From Strigamia acuminata (Eukaryota > Arthropoda > Chilopoda > Geophilomorpha > Linotaeniidae): 64,000 nt of DNA. The stretch covers positions 5,667,605-5,731,604 of the forward strand of contig OX442321.1 of the NCBI GenBank assembly GCA_949358305.1, given 5' to 3'. Shown here in pieces: positions 49,201-61,900 of the stretch. Below the pieces are notes generated by a model. That model saw nothing but the letters and a program-made list of their open reading frames with translations, was not told the origin of the DNA and ran no database searches. The translations under genes and the position numbers were made by a program. Every line of letters begins with the position of its first letter. Within the stretch, counting starts at the first letter, position 1.

Positions 49201-51318
49201 TTAAGGCGCCAATTGATCTCTGCCTTACAGCAATGATTTATACAATTCTTTTTCTCTTGGGAAATTACTATCTAAAGTTACTAATGCGCATTTGGTTGTC
49301 AAATTTCGAGCTCAGTCGTAAGTGACTTGTAGAAAAGGATGAAAAAGAAGCGGTGTTCTTTTTACAAGTTGAATGCAAGGATTACCTGATTGGCTAATCC
49401 AAAACTGACGTGAGATTGTTGAAATCAAATGGTCCAAAACTGATTTTGGAATCCATGTTCCTGATGCTTTAGCGGGAAGATAAACAAGTCGGCCTCCGAG
49501 CATTGCACAAGCATCGCTTGCTCCTCTCCAAGTCAGTGTTTCTTCAATTATGTACAAGCAAGAAGTAGTATTTTTGCTTACAAGGAATGCATTCCCACGT
49601 GAAAGTATTGGACAGTAAAAACCTAAAATAAAAAGCAAAATCTAGTTTTCATTAATGTAAACAAACTATAAACTATGTTTTGGAATTGGAACGCATTACA
49701 TGTAAAATACAGTAGGTGAATACTCAAAAATGAAACACTTTAAAAGTGAACTTGCTAGTGATTGGCACACCACATTAAAATTTTGTTTGTTGCCTCATTG
49801 GTACGGCGATTATTCATCGACCGATTTCTCATTGCGCGACCATTCATCGCTGCTAAGTAATCGCGCGGACAAGTCATCGCGCGGCCAAGTCATCGCGCGG
49901 CCAAGTCATCGCGTGAAAAGTAATCGCGTGGCCAACTCATCAGGTTGCAGCGATGAGAAATCGGGCGATGAATAGTCGTGGATTCGCCTCATTTAATGTA
50001 AGCATTACTCTCGATTTACAACAATGATTCAAATATGGCACCTCATCATGGTACAGAAGTTGATGTTATGGTCAAAATGCTTTCCGAGGAGGGTTACTCA
50101 TCCAGGATGTACATTTTTGAACCACATGGGTTTCTACAGTTGGCGCTACTTAACTGTTTTTAGTTTTACACGTCGTCCTAGCAACCAAAGTTTTAATGGA
50201 TATTGGGCAAGACGATTTCAGAATTGAACTGCTTAGTAGTTGTTCGGTTAAGTTGCAACTTTGCTTTCCTTCACACCTGCAGATACAATCTGTATAAGAT
50301 ATTATTTATTCACTTTTAAGATGAATAATTACCAATATTTAATCATAGCCAATGAATTCGGTGCAATGCAAACATCCTTGTTGTGTTCAACTTCAGTCCT
50401 AAATGAAGACATCGGCTTGCAAACTGGCACTTTCGGATAATGGCCATAAGCAGCGAATGAAACGTGCAGTTTGGTTTCCTTTGGACAAGACATTTTCTCG
50501 CACACCATATAATCACCTCTGTCTATTGTGAATATTCACATAGAAAAAGACGAAATCCACGCTTGGCTATTTCTTAAATCGAATTTACCTTGACTGGAGA
50601 AGAACGATTCACACTTATCACCTCCCCAGTGCGACGGACATTTACACTGTTGAGGATTCAAATTTTTATGCGTCGGATCCATCACGCAGAGCGGCATTAC
50701 TCCTTCGCTCATTCTGTCTATAAAACCCGTCGAATTATAAAATGGAGGCAAGATGACAGAAGAATGTGAAGTATTGTAATACAATGTCCACAATGGTGGT
50801 CTTTCGTCTATTGGAACGACATGAAAGGAGAAAATTGATTACATTTAGGCATTTAGTAAGCACTTACCGATTTTAATTTGGTATTCATCCATCAGTTCAA
50901 TTAATTGTGGCGCTAAAAATGACAATTCGTCGGCGTTTTGGTTTGGTGCTAAATGAGCGCTGTAATTGTCGCATCGTATGTGACTGCGTTGGAACGGAAG
51001 TGGGTCCAAAATGACTTTGTAGCAGTCATCTTTGCCTTTGATCCATCCTAATTTACACTCTAGTGACGTCACTGGAGCGAGGTAATCTACCTTAAACAAG
51101 TTTTAAAAATGGACTAGTTTTTTGAATTGATTGAATTAATTAGTTTTACCTGAAACTAGATGGCAGATTCCTATGTCATTGCACGTATTGGTCATACACT
51201 GTAATTGTACAGTCGAATTTACACCTTTTGGAACGATAAACGTGTAAAATTATGTAGCAAACGTGTGGTTAAGTTGATGATACATACAAGTCAGCAAAAT
51301 AATAAGAATGAAGAACAT
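43292..51318 (-). CDS. Adhesion GPCR, latrophilin-like 7TM with CTL and SUEL lectin modules (copy A), 26 exons, 1,223 aa
   Basis: Exons 5' to 3': 51288-51318, 51150-51224, 50868-51086, 50589-50807, 50333-50522, 50155-50276, 49386-49622, 48970-49050, 48671-48908, 48487-48614, 48216-48275, 48032-48160, 47861-47967, 47546-47800, 47374-47491, 46012-46348, 45458-45578, 45287-45390, 44910-45012, 44697-44850, 44573-44639, 44440-44506, 43875-43972, 43691-43817, 43522-43632, 43292-43465; 3,672 nt, phases agree. Order: signal peptide; Cys-rich segment; C-type-lectin-like domain ~36-150; EGF-like [16 protein letters not shown] lectin ~182-285; CTL ~286-391; CTL ~392-513; Thr-rich linker 514-533; HormR ~534-612; GAIN; GPS with CHCNHLT (cleavage expected at L875/T876); seven helices ~895-1155; Ser-rich tail. 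Helix 5-7 motifs ([27 protein letters not shown]-like GYGTK before CWLS) match latrophilins. CTLs show no EPN/QPD or WND motif, so Ca-dependent sugar binding is doubtful. Paralogue of the next gene. Confidence 0.88.
44041..44411. mobile_element. MITE family 2, copy B, in GPCR copy A intron 22
   Basis: The ends TGCTGGGCGCACACATACCG and GGTATGTGTGCGCCCA are inverted, with CGCGATTTCGC subterminal. About 370 bp; related to 30087-30436. Confidence 0.8.
45071..45838. repeat. Two inverted copies of a ~190-bp element in GPCR copy A
   Basis: 45071-45270 (intron 18) and 45645-45838 (intron 16) are inverted relative to each other. Shared words: ATGTGTCCATGTTATCCTTGGTTC at one end and its complement at the other, TGCTGTCATCCAATCAGC, and GCATGTTTGTTACCT / AGGTAACAAACATGC. 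Each copy also has terminal inverted repeats (GAACCAAGGATAAC). Confidence 0.7.
46400..47215. mobile_element. Nested repeats in GPCR copy A intron 15 (GC-rich element plus pogo-like MITE)
   Basis: 46405-46755 is bounded by repeated TTTTAGCGA words and their complement and contains the AGTAAGGTTAGGTTCGCGGG core seen at 22.5 kb. 46757-47215 begins GTAGAGCATTGATTATCGGA and ends GGATGATCGATGCTCTAC, a longer relative of the MITE at 19095. Nothing coding. Confidence 0.65.
48327..48483. mobile_element. MITE family 5, copy A, in GPCR copy A intron 10
   Basis: The ends CAGTCGAAACTCTTTATAAC and GTTGTAAAGAGTTTCGACT are inverted and lie next to TA on the right. The interior TGGCTGGTTTGGTTGGCTGG is shared with the copy at 55806-55976 in the other GPCR. 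Pogo-like ends. Confidence 0.75.
49805..49976. repeat. Foldback with 16-bp repeats in GPCR copy A intron 6
   Basis: The outer arms CGATTATTCATCGACCGATTT and AAATCGGGCGATGAATAGTCG are inverted; between them GCGCGGCCAAGTCATC repeats several times. No coding capacity. Confidence 0.7.
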
Positions 51319-52966
51319 GTTGTCCAACTACTTGGTCGTTAGAGTTAGATTTTGACTGATATGCTCAACATGTATTACTGTTTTATCTAAAAATATATTT
51401 GGGTGCGACCGATAGTCATGTTTGAGTTCATATCTCGGTGTATAGACCCGTTTGTTTGATATTTTTTTTATTTTTTTAAAAAAATAAAATCAAATAATCT
51501 AATCTATTTAATCAAACTGAGAGGCAACTAAACCAGTGAAAAATTCATTTGCAGCGAAAGGGGATGTGCAAAGTAAATGGGAAAATCGGTAATGTAATTA
51601 ATGGCAATTGGTTAATTTGCTCTCCAATGTAATGATGTTAACACGGCTGGAAAGTGATTTATATTTAATTCAAGTTAATTTGTTGCTATTCGACACCCAA
51701 AACAAGAACGGTTTACTCGCGCGAAAACGATACAATACAAACGTATAAATGGTATAAATGGTGGTAAAATCAGTAAAAACGGAATCCTGTTTTTAGTGGA
51801 AAACCCAATTTAATTTTAGTGGAAAAAGTAATTAATTTGGGTTAAGTTAAATTAGTGGGAGGAAAAAATTTAATTAGCGGGAAATGTAGTAAGTGGGAAA
51901 TTTAATATTTATTTAGTGGGAATTTCTGGGAAATTAGGGTGGTAATAAATACTCACGGTTAGGCTTAAACGGCATAAATCAAAACTTTGGTTTTCGAAGT
52001 GGTTCATGTTGGGTTTATTTGTTATAAGTTATCATTAGTTTTACGTTTGAAACAAGTTTGTTTATCTGATGCAATTAACTGTTATTGTTTCAATAGTGCA
52101 TGATGCAAAGATGTATTCATATTTCATTTATTGTCTGATGAAATAGCACATTGTTATTTACTAAGAACCTGTTACTTAGAGTTACACAGTTACATTGTTG
52201 TAGAGTCGTTAACATGACTATTATGTATTCGTTTTGACACTTGCTTGCATGTATGCCGAACAGTAAAGACGTGTTACTTTTGTGTTCCATAAAACGTGTG
52301 TTCTCACTTCGATTCGGACTCTCGAAATACAACAGTTCATGCCTGGTTTTGGATTTCACAGATAAGCCCAAAATGGCTGCCTCACGCAAAGTGTTTGGTA
52401 TTGTAACGAAGGGACCCAATTAAAAAGAAATGTGCCTGGGCCCTAAAAATGGCTTCACTCACACCATAAATTGTCTGTGATAATTGCTCTGTATTGATTC
52501 AAGATCTTATCTATAATAACAGCTGAACAAAGTCGAAAAAAAAAATGTTGTGTCAGTAATGGAATTTATTGATTCTATATCATGAAGTTGAGAACAAATA
52601 AAAAATTGACTGATTCTACACTGATCCCTCCGTGAACAAGCGGAAACTGACGCCCCGAAGATGAGTTCTATCATTCGGCCAAGGACTAACTTGGTTTGCG
52701 AGATTGAGGTTGAATCGCCATCTACTCGGCAGAACTGTTAAATTTAAACACAACGTTAGTAATGGCACGAAAACAAACAAAACAACAACAGCAAGAACAA
52801 ACGTGCAGTCTTTGCTCAAACACGGCCACGAGGAAAATACAGTAAAGACGAAGCGCAATTTGGTGTTTTATTGATCAGCGAGCTGCGGTAAAAACGAAGC
52901 GTGTGCACACAGCGATTATTTTATATTTTAAAGGTGTTTTTATACAGCATCAGCTTTTTATTTGGG
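51319..52966. other. Intergenic region between the two GPCR genes; promoter of copy A
   Basis: 1.65 kb separates the stop of copy B from the start of copy A on the same strand. AATAAA for copy B is at 52957-52962, only 5 nt past its stop. No TATA box is clear. An 80-codon minus-strand frame at 52616-52858 has a hydrophobic stretch (VLAVVVLFVFVPLLTLCL) and an AATAAA near 52568. It is not recognised, and both the frame and the transcript are unproven. 52240-52420 is open on both strands without support. Confidence 0.45.
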
Positions 52967-55900
52967 TTACATATCAAGTGACACACCACGCGGTTTGATT
53001 CCGTCTTGAATTTGAAGCGAACGATTGATGGTTTTGCTCACGTTGCCCGCATCATCGGACGAGGCCGTTGTCCGCACACTTGACGTTGCCGTGCACGAGT
53101 TTGAACGGGACTAGAAACGAGAAAGGCTTCTAAATATAAATTCAGGTTTTTCGGTTCAGCTTGGCCGAAGTTTCGCTACTTTGTTAAAGAAAGACGAGGC
53201 CGATCGTTCTCTTTGAAGCGCGATGTATCTGCTGACCACTTGCTGCACTTTTTCGTTTCGCGCGCAGTGGAAGACGAAAATAAACAAACCCTGGAAAAAT
53301 TGTTGTGGAAAAAATAAATTTGGAGTGGAAATGATGTATTGCTTGTTTGTTGTTATTGTTATTTTTTTACAAACTTGGGCCGAGTTGAAGATGGCGAAAA
53401 AATAAGCGAAAATTATTGAATTGTCGTCCGCGTACATGAAGCCGAAAAGCCACGTCAGACCGAGAAGTGGAATTAATGATGCAGATCGTCGGATCCATAA
53501 CCTGGGAATTAATTTAGATAATGTGGGAAAAGCATTAAAACAAATGGAATGATATAGATCAATCTTTGAAATGGTTAAGCGCTCTACTTTGTTTTCTCGA
53601 CCATGCAGTCGTTTCTTTGGCATTTAACTGAAGCTGCTGCTTTCATGGCGAGCACAAAAATAACACAATTGAACTACAAGGAACCAAAAAATTAATAAAT
53701 AAACTAAAAAAAAAATACATTTCTGATTAATTGCAAAATGGAAATAGAAGATGATTTAAAATTTACTTGCCGAAATGACAACCAGCACTGGCATAGCAAA
53801 ACTAAAAAGAAATCCATTATCTGTTGATAACCAACAACTGCATTGGAATAAAGAGCATTAGATGATGATTTTTTTACTAGGAAAATACAGGGCCGCCGCT
53901 AGGGACAAGTGGAACAAGCAATGATCAATTTTTAAGACTTAAAATGTATACCTTTGAAGTCCACTTTTTCAACGCAAGGAAAAATTAGTCAAACGCATCG
54001 CAGAGTCTGTTCACACTGAAGGGCACGTGTGAACAGAGCTGAAACAATTGATGTTGCATCTGGCCAATCAGATGGTTTCAATGAAACCTGGAATTGGATC
54101 TAGTTCTAGACCTAGTTCCAGAATTCGAAAATGGCGGCCTGTTTGCACGTGGCAAAGTCTCGCCAACCAGACGTGAATTGACGAGAGTTGGAATCGATCG
54201 TGATTGGTTGGCCGCAAGACCTTTCCTTGCGTTGCGTCGCTTACTTCAACTTGGAGTTGACGCAGGAATTGGCGTTAACGTCAAGAATTTTTGGACGTAA
54301 GCAGCTTCCGTTGCGTCAGTTTTCTTGCATTGCGTCTAGTGTGAACACAAGTGTAAACACTAGCTTTAAGGATGTGCCCCTTGCACATGGACAGTGGCAT
54401 CAAACCATTAAGGAATCTTTTTTTAGGGATTTCTAAGGCGTCAAAAAATTGTTTGCTTGTGGCACCATTTTGTCTCGCGGCAACCTTGGAGAAATCCATT
54501 ACTATTTGTCGGTTCCATATCCTGATGGCTTGCACGAGGCTGATATGGCTACAGTGAGTGCAGGAAGTCCTGTGGAAGTAAACAAGTCATTAATACATAG
54601 ATGTTTACAGCTGAAAATATTCATTTCTCACCATATCCTGCAAGGTAATAGAGCCAAATCTTCTGTTCTGCTGTGTCAAACACTTTGACAAGAAGTACGT
54701 AGATGTGTACTCCTTCAAGTGCAACCCAAGCGAAAGATGATAACCAAGAAAAATGAAGAAGGCCAGCCACAATAGCACAAAAAACCTTCACCAGATGGAT
54801 TGAATAATTAATCCTCTTTAGTTTCAGCTGAAAAGAAGAAATATTTACCCTATTTTCTGTCCTGTCTAATCCAACTAAGAGAATTAGCTGAGCAACTGCT
54901 AAGGAAGCAGATAAATTACAATGAATTGTGCTTCTCAGACTCCATAAAGCTCTGTGTAATTAGATGTGAGAAAGGGATTTCAGTTGGTGGAGGTGAGATA
55001 GCATGAATTGTTTACCTGAATGCAACGAAAATGACACAACTGATGCTTAGACATACAATAGATAAACTACAACCCACAGTTGTAATCCAAGTGAGAGCCA
55101 CACTGTGGATACTGCCAGGCTAAACAAAGGAGGAAGAAATCAATTGATTAAATAATTTTTGAATGCCAAGTCGTCTAACTCACTTGGATAACATCATTTA
55201 CATCCATTAGAACTGCAAAATTAGTTAGGTGATTGCAGTGGCAAATTGTGTGAGTCTGATTAGTCATGTTGTTGAAACAACCTTCTGTATCCCAATAATC
55301 TGTTCTGAATTGCCAACAAATTTGGTTTAATTTGAAAATAAAGGAGACTGTGTACTTACAACATGTTCCAGAAGACACATATGCCAGTACTTGTTGGAGA
55401 TGTTTTACTTAGGTGTTTGCATGTTATGATGACGTAATCAAGTTCAAACTTAAAAGACATGTTCCCAGAACCAAATGATGCTCCAATCACATCAGTAATG
55501 AGTTTAAATCTATCAAATCGATTTCCCACCAAGTGATTGCTGGGTAAAATCACACTAAGATTCTTGTACTTGGTAAAAACACTTTTGACTGAACTCTGGT
55601 TTGAGTTTGCAACAACAACATATGGAATTTGAATGGACTCAGAGCCAAATTCAACTAATATGGGTTTCTCTTCATAAAACTTTGGTTCCATATTGGTTAC
55701 AACCAAATCTGAAGAGAAAAAATATATATATAATATTCTTGGCATCAATCAATCGAGGTTTGGCGATTGCACTTTTTATGCTTTATATAACTTATAACTT
55801 ATAAATACAGTCGAAACTCTTCATAACGAATCACGATATAACGAATACCTAAATGGCTGGTTTGGTTGGCTGGCCATAGAACACCATGTTAAAAAATTTG

Positions 55901-58900
55901 GTCATAATGAATTTTCGTTATAACGAATCGATTTTTCGGGTCCCTTGCGATTTGTTGTAAAGAGTTTTGACTGTATAAGTGAGGAGTTCTCAAACTTTTT
56001 AGCATTGCGACCCATGTTTAAGACGGGCGATCTTCCGCGCTCCACTTCCTAGTCGATGCATTAAACTTTTTCAAAATGAACTACGACAATACATGTGCTC
56101 ACTTATCCATATAAGTGAAAATGCGAATATTACTTTTGTGGAAGACTGCATGCGTTTACAAAGAATCAGTTTTCTAACAAATGTGACGTCATATGACGTA
56201 TTTAACTCTCTGTTAAACTTGAGCATTAATCATCCACAATGCACTGCGCAGAAACAACATGTCACAAAGTGATTGAACACCGTTTCGCCCCACCAAAAAT
56301 CAGCTGTCGCCCCACCAGTAAGGCGCGCCCCACAGTTTGAGAAACGCTGGTATAAGTTATAAGTTGTTCTCAGTTTCTATAAGTTCACAATGTCCCATAT
56401 AAAAAGTAACCCATTACCAACAGCTTTTTTTTCAATGCTAACTGAAGAATTGAATAAAACTCCCGCTAATGAAAATCCCGCTGTGTCCATCGAAGTGAGT
56501 AGTTGAGTCGAAATTGGAACTCGTTCAGTTTCCTTGAGGAGATAAATAATTATTTGTAATTGGAGGGGAAATAAACAATTTGCAACTTCTCATTTTACAT
56601 TTGGGTAATCCAACCATGCAAAAATGTTGTGTTGACTTAGCAACTGGTCAATTATATCTGTGATGAGTTCGGTGAAGTTCAAAGAAGTCTCCAGTTTATC
56701 TTCCACAAGAGATAAAGCCTCTTCGTGCTGCAGCTGCATTTGGTCCACTAATTGCAAGACTTGTTTCAAATCCGATCCATAAAGCGGCTTTTCCTGGAGT
56801 TCATCTAACACTGCTTGGGCTATCAGATCAGGATTAGTAGTCGTTTTCTCTTTCTGTTGGGGAAATGAAGTTGTATTTTAATTGGTGCTCTTAATCAGTT
56901 TATTTTCATTAAGCACCTCAACTAATTCCTTTAAATTTGATAACACGCGGCACTCGCTCCAATTTGGACCTAATGGTGGGGTGAAATCACGTGTTGTTGC
57001 ATTGCAAAACCATTTGGCAACCCCTGGAAAAGGAGTTGTTTTTGTAAGTTAGAGTAGACAATTTGGTAGAGATTTTACCTGTTGAATTTTGGCCAGGACA
57101 AGGTACTGTTTGAGTTGTATCGAACTCAATTTTGGGCCAAATCGAAATTCCTCTGCCATCAATAAACATTCTTTCTTTGCAGGATGTTTTTGTTGTTGAT
57201 GATAGTGAGATTGAGTTGGTTGAGTGGGCTGATGGTGATTGTCGAGTTGGTTTGGTGAAGATTGTCAAGTTTGTGAAAGGTACGAAGGGAGTTGATGCTG
57301 AATTAAATAGAAAACAGAAATGTATATTGTTTTTATTACAATTAACTATTGGTGTAAAAGTACTTGTTGATTTTGTAGTGGTGATGCTTTGTTCCTCTTG
57401 TGGATCTGCTGCTTTGTGCATACAAAAAAAGAAAAAGTACAGCAAACAAATAAAACTAAACAAATGAAATAACAAACTCCTGTTGGTTGACATAAAGCAA
57501 CAAAATTTTGGTACCACACTGTAAATTACTTTTGTTAATGAGTTTAGTGTTTATTTACTTTATTTTAGCATTATTAAACCTAGTATTAGGCTTAACGCTG
57601 CTAAATAACAACTGGAATTAGGAAATTATCTGCAAAGAATGGGATTCACAGTATGAATTTGGTATCAAGATAAGCTTACCAGGTGCAAACTGTAGCAACA
57701 TAAATTTGCAACAACTGTTAAGAGACCATTACCAATGGGAATTTGTTGTTTGGTTTGAAAACAGGGTAGATAAGCTTACGTTGTGGAGGAAGAGCACAAA
57801 CAGCAAACTTCTTCTTGGTCTGCATGGAACATTCTACTTTTTTTTCTGTTGTAATTACTTTTGTGTCATTATTCATGTGTCCTGATGAACACGGCTCAGG
57901 AGTCCTAAAGACACGAACAAATTTTCTATAAAACAACGCATGCTAACGTTAAAGTTATTAGAGAGTTTGCGTGATGCATTTTTCCCTTACAGTTAAACAC
58001 TATACGGTATAAAAATAGTGTAAGGGAAAAATGATAAATTAAGTTTTTGCGGCTGCACTTTTCCCTTATCACTACCCTATTTCAGCCAACTACTGACAGT
58101 TAGTAATTTTGGGCCTAAAAATTTAATTTGGGGACGTAAATGTGCAAATATCTGCATAAAATTCCATTATTATGCCTATAAAGTAGGGTTTTGGGCGTAA
58201 AATTCAATTTTGGGCCTCACGTATTATTCAATCTACATACCTGTGACTGTGATGTGTTTGATCGGGACAACAAAATAATCGCCATTTGCAATGGGCGGAG
58301 CTAACAATATAGTGTTCTCAATTCTGATTGGCTGCGCTGTATTTTAATTTAGTGTTGAAAACGATACACTAAAGAATTTTCCCTTACGATATGGCACTAA
58401 CATAGTGTAACGTAGAGAAAAATAAGGGAAAAATGCATCCCGCAAACTCTCTACTATTTAACTATATGTACTTGTCAACGTCTCTGCTATCATTTGATAT
58501 CCCTGCAATCCAAAAATCCAGCATTCTTTCTCTCATTTGCTGACTCAAGTATTCAAGGAGAACCTTCTTATTGCTATCCGAGTAGGAAACTAAACTTCCT
58601 TGATCGAAGTTTTTGCACTCCGCTTTGGCTTCACCCCAAAACTTCAATTCATGCATCATTTTATAACAAGTTGTTTCGTCTTCTAATAAAGTACCATTAT
58701 TAGGGCATTCACCTGGAATAATAATTGAATAAACTAGAGTTAAAATTTAATTTTAGTAATTTAATTACCATTTTCAGGAGGGAAGGTGCAAACTGCTGGG
58801 TAGACAGAACCAGCAAGAGCACACTTGAGTTTATCGTGCTCTTTAACTTTGTGAGGTGTTGCATTTCCACCATGTAAATCTACATGCAAATGTGGACAAT

Positions 58901-61900
58901 CTTCAGTTTGCCTATAAAATTGTTACATTTGTCTCCATTCAAAAGATTCAGAACTGTACAATAAAATAACACAAGCTCTTTGCTTTTTAGAAACTTAATC
59001 AATTCTGTCTGTGATTGCAATGACTCCCACATAGCACACAGGCATCCATCTGACATCTGAAAGACTTGGAACTTTCAATTTTCTGGATGTCAACTGGATG
59101 TTCCATTATCTGCAATCTAAATATTGTCATCTTTGAAACATCCAGTATTCTGCAAAAGGATGTAATTTCCAGGCTGTCTTGTCTTAAGCTTAGTACTCGT
59201 AAGCAGTTTCCTACGTAGGAAACCAGTCTGCCCACAGAAATTTTGCCTACAGAAAAAACTGGTACTCACAAATTTCATTCCAGTCTTGGAATGTCTGCGA
59301 GATATGTTCTGTGACAAAAAATTAACTTTGTGGCATGTCGATGCAGCGGAAAGGTGATCTTCGTTTCCAGGCACAGAAACTTCTGTGGCACAGAAACTTC
59401 TGTGGCACAGAAACTAGCGATAGGTCTTGACAATTTAGGTGGTTTTTAACATTTGTGAGGTCCTAGGCAAATTTGGGCAAATTGAAGGTACAAGACCCAA
59501 GGCAGAAGCCTAGCTTGCCTACCCCTAAACTGCCATTGTATGGATACCCAAATGCAGTGGCAGTTTTAGTCTGCAAACCACCCTTGTGCCTAGGGTCATC
59601 TTAAGTCATCTTAAGTTAAATGTTTTCCTTTTCAAAAGGAGACAAATCAGAAAAAAATCAGCAAAGTGAAATTTTTTATTCTTGTGATAAAATAATTATT
59701 AGGGCATTAAAAAAAGGCAGTGGTTGTTCTTGTTTACTTGCATAATGATACACATTTGAATATGTTTATTTAAGTAATTCAGTATTTTTGTGATAGAAAT
59801 TTAAGTTTTGTCACAATGGCTGGCTTTATTTCAGCTGATTTGTCTTCTTTTTAAAAGGAAAACATTTAACTTAAGATGACTAAGATAAGTTGGATAGTAC
59901 TAATTTGATGATGCTCTACAACTTTGTAATTGACTTTTTTGCTCTAACCTGATTGGTTTAGAAGTTAGCAAGTGAATAACCTTGAAAATGGCCTTCAAGG
60001 TCAAATTTGATGACATCATTGGATTGCTCTCACCCAACTTCCTATACGATCGCTTCATCAAAGTTGGCCTAGATGCAATTGCTCAGGAAATATTTGAGGG
60101 GAACAGACTTTTGTTCCACCCTGTATACTTGTGAATTATAGTAGAAAAGGAAAGAATTATGAATTTGAGATAACTAAATCTTTGCATTATCATGACTTAC
60201 ACAATATAAACTCATGCAAGGTGCGCCAAGCCTTCTCACACTCTCCTAAAGGAAATACAAGGAAGTATGTAAAATTCAAACGCTTGCGAGCATAAATTGA
60301 AAGAACGGTCACCACGTAAGCGTCGAGCTGGTAAAATCAAAATCACTTTGCTCGAAGTGTGTGAATGCAAGCATGCTTAAAATGCAACATGTTTGCTCAA
60401 GTGGGGTTTACCCACTTACAAGCTTTGGAAGTTTACCTGCTTTCTTGTGTCTCTAGCTTAAGGCCTTGATTTTCACACTTGCTTAGAGCCTCACAAGCTT
60501 GCCTAGAGGCCTCACAAGCTTGCCTGGAGCCTCACAAGCTTGCCTAGAGGCCTCACAAGCTTGCCTGGAGCCTCACAAGCTTGCCTAGGGTCATCACAAG
60601 CTTGCCTGGAGCCTCACAAGCTTGCCTGGAGCCTCACAAGCCTGCATAGGGCCTCACAAGCTTGCATAGGACCTCACAAGCTTGCTTAGGTGCCTCACAA
60701 CCTTCTTCGGGGTTTCACAAGCTTGCTTAGGGGCCTCACAAGCTTGCTTAGGAGCCTCACAAGCGCAGACAGATCTGTGTGCTATGTGGGATGATATTGT
60801 TTAAGCTTTAAATTGTGACAGTTAAACGTTTCTTACGGTCCTGCTATTGAAGTTCCCTTCTCTCTGCTTGTGCTTATGTCAATCCAAATGTTAAAAGATG
60901 TGGAGGACATTTGGTCTAAAAACTCTTTGAGATCTACATTTGTGTTGCCACCAGTTGGTGGGACAAAAGCAAGACTTCCTCCATGGATTGAACAATAGTC
61001 GAGTGCTTCTCTCCATGTTAATTCCTTTTGAATTAAGTGCCAGCACGTATTTCCGTCCGCTAGAATCGATTTACTTGAACCATCAATTAATGGACAATGG
61101 ACCAGATCTGGAATATAAAATGTTAGATATGCTTTTACGATGGACATATAAATTTTATTTTCTTGCTTACTCGTTTTACACGATGTTCGCACGATCAAAG
61201 TTTCCTTTGCAACTTGACACGTGCTGTTTAGGATTGGCCCAGGTTGCAGATGCTGAGTAATGTTACATCTTTGCTTTCCCTGGCACCTAAAAATACGTGA
61301 AATACGTGGAATTTGTTAGGGGGAAAAATATTTTGCGAAATTTCTTGTATTGATTACCAATATTGAACCGCTGCTAGGGAATTTGCAGCCATGCAGACTC
61401 GTTGGGTTTGTTCTATTTTCTGTTTAAATGGTAGGAGATTTTTGCACACTTTTACATCTGGGTAGCGACCGTAAGCAGCAAAATCTATTTGCAGTTTTGC
61501 ACCAGCTTGACAAGATAGTTCATTGCAAACCATATAGTCATCGGTATCTTAAAAGTAAGAAAAAAATTAGTGCAAAAAGGCGTAAAAATGATTTACAAAG
61601 GCAAAAATTTAAAATTTAAATTTTTCTATGTATGGAAATGTTTATTTTAATAATATTTTATGTCTAAAAAAAAATAGAATATCAGAATTAGAATCATTTT
61701 CAAGGATATTTTATGTTGAAACAAAAACAGCTTTTCAAACCATCATCAGAAACTGGAAAAACAGAAACCGCCAAAGCTAGAATGGTTTTTCAAGTGGTTT
61801 ATGCAACCTGGTTTTGGTTTTTGCAATCAAATTCAAAATGGCTGTCAACAAGCGGTTTTAGTATCTGCAAGACCCAAGGCAAATGTAAGTTGCGGGACCC

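Noticed and set aside
56987-57517. 176-codon minus-strand ORF as one exon
   Set aside because: It reads through an intron with a strong acceptor (TTTAATTCAG at 57298); split into exons 11 and 12 of GPCR copy B to keep phase with copy A.
60475-60770. Regular 21-bp repeats resembling a CRISPR array or protein repeat
   Set aside because: No spacers; stops in the frames; between two GPCR exons, so an intronic satellite.
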